Below, piece after piece: positions 11,679-23,478 of a stretch of DNA of 64,000 bases. Position 1 is the first letter of the stretch. Every line of letters starts with the position of its first letter. Source of the DNA: Ehretia macrophylla (taxonomy: Eukaryota > Streptophyta > Magnoliopsida > Boraginales > Ehretiaceae); assembly GCA_037974665.1 (NCBI GenBank), contig CM075780.1, positions 4,436,501-4,500,500 on the forward strand, in the 5' to 3' direction. The translations under genes and the position numbers were made by a program. Below the pieces are notes generated by a model, which saw only the letters and a list, made by a program, of their open reading frames with translations, did no database searches and had not been told where the DNA came from.

Positions 11679-11798
11679 GAGTGCGATCATACCAGCACTA
11701 ATGCACCAGATCCCATCAAAACTCCGAAGTTAAGCGTGCATGGGCGAGAGTAGTTCTAGGATGGGTGACCCCCTGGGAAGTCCTCGTGTTGCACCCCC
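11679..11798 (+). rRNA. 5S rRNA copy L17, last before the insertion
   Basis: Full length. Changes: G2A, G30A, G41A, T62A, A77T. The -28 box reads CATATAA. Its spacer is cut 83 bp downstream by the retrotransposon and resumes at 26187. Confidence 0.94.
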
Positions 11799-11876
11799 AT
11801 TTCAATTTTTTTTTGCTCTGGTTAGGGTTGCCAAGATACTTTATCCACCAAATCTCTATTACTGAATCCCATGGAA

Positions 11877-11881
11877 CATTG
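11877..11881. other. Target-site duplication CATTG, left
   Basis: CATTG of the 5S spacer, repeated at 26187 after the element. The uninterrupted spacer reads CATTGGGCAAGAC in other units. Confidence 0.92.
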
Positions 11882-14800
11882 TTTCACGCCCCAACCCGCC
11901 CTTTAAAGGTTAGACTAGGGTGTGATCTAAACGTTCAGGACATGTCACATACTTAACCGTTTATGAAGATTTAACACTTATCATTTTAGTCTAAACTCCA
12001 AGTTTTCCGAAAAACCGGCAGCATAACGGCTGTAATTGGGCTCTTTGACCTAATTCTCTAAACGCCTCAATTATTCCAACCATTAATCCATTCTATTAAG
12101 GACTCCTATTTGTCACCAACCGATTTGTCTACTAGTTTATCTTGAAAATCTCGTTTGGTTAATAAGTCTAACATGATAACTATGTCCCGTTTATTTGTCA
12201 ATTTCCTATGATGCAAGTACCTATTATCCTTTAGTTTGCAAATGAGCACCTAAGTGAAATTAGATAGAATTAACTTAGTTGATTGTTTATCTAGTGGTTT
12301 GAATGCCTAGGATAACTACTAATTAAGAAAACGAAAGCAAACAACCAAATAAAAGTTCATCCTGTTATAGGTAGTACAATCCCAGAATTAGACCCAAATT
12401 ACAACGGGGTCATTTACATCAATAAAATGAATAGTTTGCATTCAAACACAACATCCATATAGCAACCACTTTCAGGCAAAGCACAAAAGCACGTATGGAC
12501 AGGCAATCACTCCAAGGAATCATCGTTAGGCACATCGTCCTCGGGTACCTGTTCTTGATCTTCTTCACCTGAGATGATAAAAGAGGGCGAGTCCTTATGA
12601 ACTCAGCGAGGGGGAACGAGAAATACGTTTTGAAACTCATTTTTCTGTTCAATTTACGAAAACACTTTTTGAAAACATGTCACGTATTACAAATAATAAG
12701 GTACGCAAATATATGAAGCAAATCGAGTAACATATACAGTTACCAATCATTTCAAGGATACGGTGAACAGTTGCTCTCAATTTCAATTTCGATACAATTG
12801 TTGCGGCCGACTTCAATAATCCACTTATCGCTCCCAATTGGGTGTACTCCGGATGTACCCCAAAACCTACGACCCAACTCTCCGAGGGTGAAATGCCAAG
12901 CGAGAGAGGGAATTGGACCATGGTAGTCACGGTAACACTGGCAAGCCCGATGCCGCCCGGTGTGCATGAAACACTACCATGCCACACTGAAAGGTTGCAA
13001 CCTCGTATGCAATGCACATTTTTAACATTTAACATATCACATTAGGAAGACAACAAAGTAGGTCACCTCCGAGCAGTTATAAGATCGCACGTTGTCAAGT
13101 AATCAAACGATGCACGATAAGACAAGTAATTTCACTTGAAAGGCATATAGAGCCATATGAACATTAAATGGGCAGCCATGTAACACATACAAGTCAAGCC
13201 ATATAACTCATTTCGAAGTCCACGTAACCAAGTGATACGATTATTCAACATGCAACAACATCTACGTGGGTTCGGATGCAACAAAAGCCTATTTGTCAAC
13301 ATGCAATGATCAAAATTACATTTAAGCTTATAAGGGCAACTATGGGCAGCCTACTAAACATATAATTCCACACAATATCCGAATGATCAATACTTAGCAA
13401 AACTACCTAGTCGTTAGGGTTTCCATTTTGTGCATATTCGTGCAATTTGAGCCTCAAACCAACTCAAAGTCAATCTCAAGCCATGCATCATATAATTCAA
13501 CATCCTCAAGTACTCAAAACAGTTCACACAACATCTCAACACCACAATTCCAAGAAATTAACACCACAAGAGAGGTTACAATAATTTTTCCAAGCATATA
13601 GCTAAGTGAAACCCTTGCTGCAATAGGCTGTTTTCTCACAATCAATAGGATAAGCAAACAAACTCCAAATCCAGTGAATAAGATGTCAAATTAAAGCTTA
13701 AGAAGATACTAAAACCAGAAACAAACCTTGCATCAATTGGAGTTCGGGATCATTAGATATAGCCGAAACAGTGAGATAGCACAAAACTGTCTAGATTTGC
13801 ACACATTTCCTTAATTGACGTTTTTGAGGTCCTTAGGGTCAGTTTTAGCCTTAGTCCATTTCTGACAAAAATGTCCAGAACTGAAAAATATAGCAGCATC
13901 CCAAATTCCATGCATTTTGGACATCATTTACTAGGTCAAATATTGTTCGTTCCACAAGGTCAGTGCATCTGCCAAAACCTGCTTCATTTTTCCAGATTTC
14001 CAGATTTGGACACATTTTAAAAATTCGCCATTTTGAGGACCTTAGAGTCAAAATTAACTTCAGCCTATTTCTTCGAAACATGTTCATAACTGTCCAAACT
14101 AGTCACCTACCAATTTTCAGGCATTTTCAACATCATTTGCCTAGCAAAACGTACCTCGAAACAGACTGGTCAGAGAGCTTTCAACAATCCGACTTCACCT
14201 AGCATCACTTTCAAGCCAAGATCTTGCCATGCATGGTTGTTTAAGATTATGAACGACTATATAACTCAAGTACAGAAGCAAAGAAATACATTCATGAGCA
14301 TGCATGTGAATTTTTGAAGGATTTTCAAAAGGTTTTAGCCCTCACCTTAGCAATCAACCAAGAAGATGCACAAAAACTTGTTGAAGCACAAAACTTATTC
14401 TTCTTCTTCTTAGCCGAGATTCCAACTTCGTTTTCTATATTTTAATACCTTAGTGACCAAGCTCTTAGTACATGCATGAAGTTAGAACAAGAATAAAAGA
14501 AATGGAAGCTTAAAAACTCACCTAGGGCCGAAATGAAGACTTCAAAGGGCATGCATGTGTGATTTTCGCATCCTAGCTTGTTTGCTTGAGTTTCTTTGAT
14601 GATTGCTTGGCTTGATCAACTATGGTGTGAAGAAGATGAGATATGGAAGGTGAGAACTCAGCCCAAAACCTAGATGGAGAGAGAGAATGAGAGGGAGAGA
14701 AAGAAGGTTGAGGAAAATGAGAGAAATGAAAGAAAAATCAGGCTTTTTGCAAAAGTTGATGCATGGGTTTGGCCTTGAGCTTGGCAATTCTAATTTTTAT

Positions 14801-15619
14801 GTCTTCAAGAGGCATTTTGAAATTCCTAGCATGGGCAAGGAGCACTTGGTCGAAAATGGTGTGCATTGGGTAGGGTTTTGGGGCTATTTTATGCCTAGTG
14901 TCTTGTGTGTGTGTCATAGTTTGTCTAGGACTAATTTTTTATGCATTTGTGTCATTAGAATTGTCATAGGAATGTTGGGAAATTAGGGAATCTAGGTAGA
15001 ATAAAATATAAGAATGTTTGTTGATGAGTTGAATTATGAATAGAATAATAGATAGTGGGAAATGTAGGAATAGTTTAGTATTATTTTATTGTTAGTGGAG
15101 TTTGTAGAGAATTTGAATTAGGAATATAATACTGGTTAGTGGATTGTGTAGGATTATTTTAGTGTCTAGTGCTTTGTGTAGGATTCTTTATTGATTAGCG
15201 TGTGGGCACGCTTTCCTAGGTCTAGGGCATGCACTACGAGACATGCACAGAAATCAATACGGGACACGAATCACGAGGTAGACACGAACTACGAGGTAAG
15301 ACACGAACTTCAAGACTAATGCACGTACTTCAAGACTAATGCACGTAATCCTAGGTGAATGCACATAAACCAATGCAAGGCATGTAATTCAATGCAACGC
15401 ACGCAAATCAAGGCACGACTCTATATCTAGGTTAAGGTACGCAGTTCAAGGTTAGGGCACACGAAACGAGGTAACGCTCGTACATCGAGATCAGGACACG
15501 TATATCTAGGTATCGCACAAAAACTAAGACAGGACACGTAATCCAAGGTCGATCATATAATTAGGGATCTATGGCACGCAAATCGAGGTATGACACGTTA
15601 TTCGGGGTCGGGCCTTACA
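11882..15619 (-). repeat. 3' LTR of the LARD-like element
   Basis: Reads TTTCACGCCCCAACCC at the outer edge and ends CGGGCCTTACA beside the polypurine tract. It contains a GA-rich stretch near 14672-14705 and a degenerate short-period repeat at its U3 end. Open frames inside it are short and unrelated to known proteins. Confidence 0.9.
15197..15610. repeat. Degenerate ~20-bp-period repeat in the U3 end of the left LTR
   Basis: CACG or ACGT cores recur about every 15-25 bp with variable filler such as AAGGT or GAGGT. The same tract occurs in the other two LTRs. Its place at the beginning of U3 (minus-strand reading) fits a promoter or enhancer region; function is inferred. Confidence 0.65.
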
Positions 15620-15635
15620 TCCTCCCCTCCTTAAA
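15620..15635 (-). other. Polypurine tract
   Basis: On the minus strand this reads TTTTAAGGAGGGGAGGA directly before the 3' LTR. The neighbouring minus-strand sequence (TTTCGGGACGAAATTC) is the type found at the pol end of many plant Ty3/gypsy elements, which gives the family hint. Confidence 0.88.
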
Positions 15636-15643
15636 AGAATTTC

Positions 15644-15883
15644 GTCCCGAAATTCATTCTTGCCTATTGAGGTCATTTAGACAAATTCTTACCCTTGTTA
15701 TTCTTCCTACTCCTGTTCGTCTCGTGTTTGGTGATCTCTTACCACAACCAATTCACTTCCTAGGTCCCGAAATTCATTCTTGCCTATTGAGGTCATTTAG
15801 ACAAATTCTGACCCTTGTTATTCTTCCTACTCCTGTTCGTCCCGTGTTTGGTGATCTCTTACCACAACCAATTCACTTCCTAG
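15644..15883. repeat. 120-bp tandem duplication in the internal region
   Basis: Two nearly identical 120-bp copies (15644-15763, 15764-15883) that differ at a few bases. They produce a repetitive 122-codon frame on the + strand that has no sign of being a gene. Confidence 0.93.
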
Positions 15884-18656
15884 GTTTCTCCAATCATTTA
15901 GTTCGGTGTGACCTTCACAATTACAGTTCTTTCCTTTGAACGACTCTTTTCTCCATTTGATCTTAAGGTCAAGTTCATTAACTAAGGTTAGAGTCTTCAA
16001 ACATAGTCATCAAAATTGCATCGGTATTCTAACAATAGAACTATAACTCCAAAATCATGGCTTATGTTGTATCAATCTCGCATTCATACCTCAAAAGGAA
16101 TATCACAATAATTCCATGATCCTAGGGTGACATATGCTAATTTCAAGATGATAGGTCTATATCCGATTTACATATCCTATCTACTAGCTCCAAAATTGTT
16201 AGCACGTAGGACATACACATGTTATGGGTTATTTCCACAATACGACTCTATTTTCAAGAAGAACTCACCAAACAAACTAATCCATCTCAAATCGTCATCT
16301 ATCGATAGTATCATAGTCCTTATCTCGTAGGTGCATTAGATTAGCAAATCTTCTAACGACTAGTCTCCTAGTTACAGGCTCCTATTCATTAACATTCTTC
16401 CCCAGCTTCGTTAACCTTCAAGCTCGTAAACAAGAAGAAAGACCGTTGGGATTCGTTAACTCAAACTCTAAGGTCTATTATGTACCACCAACAACTGCCA
16501 TCGAAGTTGAATGGGTAGACTGATCATGTCGCACTAGTTCAACTCTTACAAGTAAATTCATCAACTCGTAATCCACAATTTATTTCCTTATTCAAATCTC
16601 TATTTTCAAGTCACAAGGCTTCAAAATTTTCTTTTAATCTTATCCAAAACTCCTAAGACAAATAGTTTCAACCTCAAATAAATTCCACTCATCTCAATCC
16701 AAGGTTACGTCATACTTAAGAAGAACAATGGTCCTACTCACTTAGTGACCTAGTCATTCCTTCGAACGCTTAATGCCCGCCAATATATCTCCAACATTAA
16801 TGTTACTAAGCTGGGTTCATAGTCATGTAAGTGATATCAATTCTCTACTAGGTTACCGGTCGTACAACAACAATCCTAGGACTATAAATGGGTACCGAAA
16901 TGATCTAGCTCATAAGATACTTCCATACTAATCCAAGTAGCTTGTTACACAAAATAACTTCAAGGGTATGTCATCATAAGAATTATAAGCACAAGTCATC
17001 CTACAATATAATCTAATAGAAGTTCAAAAGTAATCAACCACTCATTTAATTATCACTATAAGATTCACCCTCTATTCAACAACCACGATTCGAAGTCTAC
17101 CAACCGCTAGTTACTAGAAGTGAAACGGTGCACATAGATACGGTGGTCTAACAATAGTCTCTTGGGTTATTATGCCTCTAATTCATCTCTATCTTAACTA
17201 TATAAAATCTCACTCTTCTCATTTACATGTTCAACTAGCTAAGAGCATCTAGACTCATCGACCTTAGGTCCTAGGGTTCACCATGAATCATTATGCATAC
17301 TCACTATTAGCTATTTAGGATTACTAATCATACCCTAGCGACTCCACTTTGCAACCAGATGTTTAATATCATTTCCATGGTTTATATACTAGGTCCATCG
17401 GTCTTACTTAAGGATATATGCTTTCTAACATCCTCTAGGGTATCCAAACAATGAGTGCGTAGAATGACTTACTTTGCATAATCACAACTAAATTCGAGGG
17501 GCAACAATTTAATACCATGATTCTTAATATCACCAATATCCAACTTAGGACCTTAGCAACGTTAGTCATCTAATGCATAATTCAATACCTTACACTTCTA
17601 TTCGACCTAACATTTAGGTGTAGTCTTCCGAACACGAGTTCTAGTTATGTGAATTCTTCGATTCTAGCATCCTTATATCTTGTTATATTAAAGAATCATC
17701 AACCTTGTTAAATTCGGTCTCCAGAGTTGCCTACATATCTTGAGGTTATCCATTGTTAAGTCACTCAATTACACTATCCATGTCTCAATAATCTAACCCC
17801 TAAAGGTAACTATCGTCAACTTCCACGAATTCATCTTTTAATTTCTAGGTCACGATCTTATTATTGAGTGAACTTGAAACTCGCTAGTATACACCTTATT
17901 AGGTTCAACGATGCTTAATTCCAATCAAGTAAGGATTCAATCGTACGAGTATATTGCTAACTTCTTAGATAGCCTATCAAGCCTATTTTAAGGTGTGAGA
18001 AATGGATTCAAAGAAACCTCCAAGTCAACTTCCACTATCAGCACATGAGAATATATACTACTCTACATATTTAATAGTATGTTCTTATATCTTAAGCGAA
18101 GTTGTATGTCATTAAACTTTATACTTGAACCATAATTAGAAAAATGGTTTAACGGAATCAATAACTTCGTAGCTATAAAATTGACAACTTAATCACAGGT
18201 ATAGGTATTCCAAAAATAAGGAGATAACTTTACCTCAACAATTATACCCGTGCTACGCATTTTATACATATGCATATCCAATAATACATACTATCCATCG
18301 AGTACCTATGAAGATGCCATAATTCTCTAACCGAGACTTTTCGTTCTTCCTACATGAATTCACGTCCCTGAAAGTTCTAATCCTAACTATCTATGTGTAT
18401 AAATAGTCATTCATGGTTATATAACATGCACATGTATGAAGGAAGGAGTATAAAAGCATGCATGCATTATTGAGGACGTGTCGGTGTGCATGATACATAA
18501 TACATATAGTCCACAAAGGCACATAATATTCAATGCTCAATCAATTAAAGCACATTAGCACACATTAACACATATAAACAAGACATCATAATTACCTTAG
18601 GGCTTCTAACCATGGTCCGAGAGTTGAACCCGACTAACGCCTAGTTACTAAACTAG

Positions 18657-18668
18657 GCTCTGATACCA
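18657..18668 (-). other. Primer binding site, initiator Met-tRNA type
   Basis: The minus strand reads TGGTATCAGAGC, complementary to the 3' end of plant initiator methionine tRNA. It lies 13 bp from the 5' LTR edge and fixes the orientation of the element. Confidence 0.92.
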
Positions 18669-19714
18669 TTCTAATATAAGGTGTCACGCCCCAACCCGGC
18701 CTATAAAGGTTAGACTAGGGTGTGATCTAAACGTTCAGGACATGTCACATACTTAACCATTTATGAAGATTTAACACTTATCGTTTTAGTCTAAACTCCA
18801 AGTTTTTCGAAAAACCGGCAGCATAACGGCTGTAATTGGGCTCTTTGGTTTGACCTAATTCTCTAAACGCCTCAATTATTCCAACCATTAATCCAATTCC
18901 ATTAAGGACTCCTATTTGTCACCAACCGATTTGCCTACTAGTTTATCTTGAAAGTCTCGTTGGTTAATAAGCCTAACATGATAACTATGTCCCGTTTATT
19001 TGTCAATTTCCTATCATGCAAGTACCTATTATCCTTTAGTTTGCAAATGAGCATCTAAGTGAAATTAGATAGAATTAACTTAGTTGATTGTTTATCTAGT
19101 GGTTTGAATGCCTACGATAACTACTAATTAAGAAAACGAAAGCAAACAACCAAATAAAAGTTCATCCGGTTATAGGTAGTACAATCCCAGAATTAGACCC
19201 AAATTACAACGGGGTCATTTACATCAATAAAATGAATAGTTTGCATTCAAACACAACATCCATATAGCAACCACTTTCAAGCAAAGCACAAAAGCACGTA
19301 GGGACAGGCAATTACTCCAAGGAATCATCGTTAGGCACATCGTCCTCGGGTACCTGTTCTTGATCTTCTTCACCTGAGATGATAAAAGAGGGTGAGTCCT
19401 TATGAACTCAGCGAGGGGGAACGAGAAATACGTTTTGAAACTCATTTTTTGGTTCAATTTATGAAAACTCTTTTTGAAAACATGTCACGTATTACAAATA
19501 ATAAGGTACGCAAATATATGAAGAAAATCGAGTAACATATACATTTACCAATCATTTCAAGGATATGGTGAGCAGTTGCTCTCAATTTAAATTTCGATAC
19601 AATTGTTGCGGCCGACTTCAATAATCCACTTATCGCTCCCAATTGGGTGTACTCCGGATGTACCCCGAAACCTACGACCCAACTCTCCAAGGGTGAAATG
19701 CCAAGCGAGAGAGG

Positions 19715-19719
19715 GAATT
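19715..19719. other. Target-site duplication GAATT, left, of the solo LTR
   Basis: GAATT of the host LTR. The left LTR has the uninterrupted GGGAATTGGACC at the matching place. Confidence 0.92.
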
Positions 19720-20896
19720 TTTCACGCCCCAACCCGGCCTATAAGGTTAGACTAGGGTGCGACCTAAACGTTCAGGACCTGTCACATACTTAACCGTTTA
19801 TGAAGAATTAACACTTATCGTTTTAGTCTAAACTCCAAAGTTTTCCGAAAAACTGGCAGTATAACGGCTGAAATTGGGCTCTTTGGTTTGACCTAATTCT
19901 CTAAACGCCTTAATTATTCCAATCAATAATCCAATTCCATTAAGGACTCCTATTTGTCACAAACCGATTTGCCTACTAGTTTATCTTGAAAGTCTCGTTT
20001 GGTTAATAAGCCTAACATGATAACTATGTCCCGTTTATTTGTCAATTTCCTATCATGCAAGTACCTATTATCCTTTAGTTTGCAAATGAGCACCTAAGTG
20101 AAATTAGATAGAATTAACTTAGTTGATTGTTCATCTAGTGTTTTGAATGCCTACGATAACTACTAATTAAGAAAACGAAAACAAACAACCAAATAAAAGT
20201 TCGTCCGGTTATAGATAGTACAATACCAGAATTAGACCCAAATTACAAAGGGGTCATTTACATCAATAAACAACGAGCAACATAAAAGAAGTAGTCTTCA
20301 AGTAGCATAGTTCACAAATAACCACATTCAAGCAAAACAACAATGACAGGCAATCACTCCAGGGGTTCATCGATAAGCACGTTGTCCTCGGGTACCTATA
20401 CCTGTTCTTCTTCACCTGAGATGATAAAAGAGGGTGAGTTCTTATGAACTCAGCGATGGGGAACGAGATATAAGTTTTGAAACTTATTTTCCTGTTTAAC
20501 TTATGAAAATCCTTTTTGCAAGCATGAATATAACAATAATACAAGTACAGAAACAAAAATACCAGTCTTTCCTCCCCGAGGTTCTCTAGGAACCAAGCGA
20601 GAGTACTTATACACATAGTAAAAATGATACAGTGAGCTTTTGCTCTCAAATCAGTTCCAGAATCAGAAGTTGCGGCCGACTTCAAATCATCCCCCAAACA
20701 CGCCAGGTGGGTGTACTCTGGATGTACCCTGAAATCTTACGACCCAACTCTCCGAGGAAGTCTAGCCCCCAAACGAGAGAGGGAATGGGACCATGGTAGT
20801 CACGGGTGCACCGGCAAGCCCGATGCCGCCTGGTGTGCGTGATCGCTACCATGCCAACAGGAAAGGTTGCAACCTTGTATGCAATGCACATTTATG

Positions 20897-21092
20897 ACAG
20901 GTAATATATCACAGTAGGAGGGCAACAAAGTAGGTTGCCTCCGGACAGTCATAAGATTGCACATTGACCAAGTAAACAGGCAGGGTACAATAAAACAGGT
21001 AACATATCACAGTAGGAGGACAACAAAGTAGGTTACCTCCGGACAGTCATAAGATTGCACATTGACAGGTAAACAAGCAGGGCACGATAAGA
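20897..21092. repeat. 98-bp tandem duplication inside the solo LTR
   Basis: A segment beginning ACAGGTAA(T/C)ATATCAC is present twice with a 98-bp period. The host LTRs have one copy at the matching place. Confidence 0.85.
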
Positions 21093-22984
21093 CAGGAAAT
21101 TTCACTTGAAAGGCATATAGAGTTATATGAAAATTAAACAGGCAGCCATGTAACACATGTAAAACAGGCCATATAACTCATTAAGAAGCCCACGTGATCA
21201 AGTGATAAGATTATTCAACATGCAATGACATCAATCATGGGTTCGGGTGCAAGAAAAGCTTATTTGTCAACATGCAATGGTCAAAATCACATTTGAAGTT
21301 ATAAGACATTTACGGGCAGCCCACTAAGCATATAATTCCCACACAATATCCAAATGATCAATACTTAGCAAAACTACCTAGTCATTAGGGCTTCCATTTC
21401 ATGTATATTCATGCAATTTGAGCCTCAACCCAACTCAAAGTCAATCTCAAACCATACATCATTTAATTCAACATCCTCAAACATTCAAAACAGTCCACAC
21501 AACATCCCAACACCACGTTTCCACACAATTAGTACCACAAGAGAGGTTACAACAATTTTCCAAGCATGTAGCTAAATGAAACCTTTACTGCAATAGGCTG
21601 TTTTCTTACAATCAATAGGATAAACAAAAAATCTCCAAATTAAGTGAATAAGATGTCAAATTAAAGCTTAAGAAGTTAAATAAAATCAGAAACAAACCTT
21701 GCATCAATTGGAGTTCAGAATCATTAGCTATAGCCGAAACAGTGAGGTAGCACAAAACTGTACAGATTTGCACACTTTTCAGAAATTGACGTTTTTGAGG
21801 TCCTTAGGGTCAGTTTTAGCTTTGGTTCATTTCTGAAAAAATTGTCCAGAACTGAAAAATATAGCAGTACACCAAATTTCATGCATTTTGGACATCATTT
21901 ACTGAGTCAAATATGGTTCGTTCCACAAGGTCAGTGCATCTGCCAAAACCTGCTTCATTTTAAAGATTTTCCATTTTGAGGACCTTAGAGTCAAAATTAG
22001 CTTCAGCCTATTTCTAGGAAAAATGTTCAAAACTGTCCAAACTAGTCGCCTACCAATTTTAAATTATTTTCAACATCATTTTCCTAGCTAAACTTACCTC
22101 GAACAGACTGGTCAGAGAGCCGTCAACAATTTCGACTTCACCTAGCATCATTTTCAAGCCAAGATCTTGCCATGCATGGTTGTTTAAGCTTATGAACGAC
22201 CATATAGCTCAAGTACAGAAGCAAATACACACATTTATGAGCATGCATGTGAATTTTTGAAGAGTTTTCAAAAGGTTTTAACCCTCACCTTTGCAATCAA
22301 CCCAAAAGATGCTCAAAAACCTTGTTGAAGCTCAAATCTCTTCTTCTTCTTGCTTAGCCGAGATTCCAACTAGCTTTTCTCTATTTTTCCTAGCTTAGTG
22401 ATCAATATCTTAGCACATGCATGAGGTTAGAACAAGAAGAAAAGAAATGGAAGCTTAAAAACTCACCAAGGCCGAAAATGGTGACTCAAAATGCTTGTAT
22501 GTGTGTTTCTTGCATCCTAGCTTGCTTGGGTAAGTTTCTTTGCTTGTGGTTTGTCTTGATGCACCATAGGATGATGAAGATGAGCTAAGAGGTGGAGTGA
22601 ACTCAGCCAAAACCGAAATGGAGAGAGAGAGTGAGAGGGAGAGAGAGAAAATGTGAGGAAAGTGAGAGAAATGAGAGAAAAATGAGGCTTTTGAAAAAGT
22701 TGATGCATATGTTGGCCTTGGGCATGCAAAAATTCATATTTGTGTCATCTTTTGAATTGTTTTAACATGTGTGTAAGAGAATGTTGGGTATTTAGGGATT
22801 TTAGGTAGAATAGAATATAGGATATATTTAGAGGTTTGTGAGATTTTGTCTTGTAGTGAGTTTAAAATCTAATATTTTGGTGTTAGTGGATTTTGTAGAG
22901 ATTTGAATTAGGATTATAATAATAGTTAGTGGTGTTTGTAGGATTATTTTATAGTCTAGTGCTTTGTGTAGGATTCTTCATTGA

Positions 22985-23465
22985 TTAGCGTGCGGGCATG
23001 CTTTCCTAAGTCTAGGGCACGCACTATGAGGTAGGACACGAACTACGAGACAAATGCATGTTTTTCAAGACTAAGGCACATACTTCAAGATAAGTGCACG
23101 GATTCTAATGCGAACACACGCAACCCTAGGTGAATGAACGTAGATCAAAAAAAGGCACGTAATTCAATGTAATGCACGTAATTCAAGACACGACTCTTAA
23201 ACCTAAGTTAAAGCACGCGGTTCAAGGTTAATGCACACGAAACGAAGAGACACACGCAAATCGAGGTCTCGCACGTAAATTAAGGTCATGGCATGTTTAT
23301 CTAGGTATCGCACATATATCGAGGATTAGGGCATACAATTCTAGGTTAAGGCACGTATAACGAGGCATGCACGAAAACCAAGACATGGCACGTAATCCTA
23401 GGTCGGTCATATAATTTTAGGTCTAAGGCACGCAAATTGAGGTAGGACACGTTATTCGGGGTCGG
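22985..23465. repeat. Degenerate short-period repeat, U3 end of the solo LTR
   Basis: Equivalent to the tract at 15197, with the same CACG/ACGT cores but rearranged filler and a slightly greater length. Confidence 0.6.
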
Positions 23466-23473
23466 GCCTCACA

Positions 23474-23478
23474 GAATT
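23474..23478. other. Target-site duplication GAATT, right, of the solo LTR
   Basis: Partner of 19715-19719. The host LTR resumes as GGACCATGG. Confidence 0.92.

Larger units (their letters stand above)
1..11881 (+). repeat. Left 5S rDNA tandem array (17 full genes, 2 truncated)
   Basis: Head-to-tail 5S units, most spaced 675-680 bp. For the single genes listed below, changes are written against the 120-nt majority sequence of this window, numbered from its first G (GGGTGCGATC...). The known plant control regions are box A at 50-64, an intermediate element at 67-72 and box C at 80-97. Units follow a five-unit order (see the higher-order repeat entries). The array enters from the left edge in the middle of a spacer and stops at 11881, where a retrotransposon interrupts the spacer of the last gene. 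All reading frames here are by-products of the repeat; none is supported as coding. Confidence 0.97.
15620..18681 (-). other. Internal region of the LARD-like element, non-coding
   Basis: 3062 bp, AT-rich, between the polypurine tract and the primer site. It shows no long frame in either direction and no recognisable gag, protease, reverse transcriptase, RNase H or integrase motif. Apart from a 120-bp tandem duplication at its left end I see no other structure. Confidence 0.85.
19720..23473 (-). mobile_element. Nested solo LTR of a diverged related element
   Basis: 3754 bp with the same edge sequences as the host LTR (TTTCACGCCCC … GGGCCTCACA) and GAATT target copies on both sides. No internal region is present, so it is a solo LTR, the usual product of recombination between two LTRs. 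It is clearly less similar to the two host LTRs than they are to each other, so it comes from another lineage of the family. Confidence 0.92.

Noticed and set aside
12649-13035. 128-codon minus-strand frame in the left LTR
   Set aside because: LTR sequence without a recognisable domain; a chance frame in moderately AT-rich DNA.
14672-14705. GA-rich stretch as a regulatory GAGA array
   Set aside because: Short and imperfect, present at the same place in each LTR; no further support than simple sequence.
15571-15939. 122-codon frame at the left end of the retrotransposon internal region
   Set aside because: It spans the LTR edge and polypurine tract, and its repetitive content comes from the 120-bp tandem duplication. 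It lies on the strand opposite to the element.
18657-18668. Possible tRNA gene at the methionine-tRNA-like sequence
   Set aside because: Only the 12-nt primer complement is present, beside an LTR edge. There is no cloverleaf and there are no tRNA promoter boxes.
20263-20697. 144-codon minus-strand frame in the solo LTR
   Set aside because: Longest frame in the window, but it lies wholly in an LTR, shows no known domain, and the matching regions of the other LTRs do not keep it at this length.
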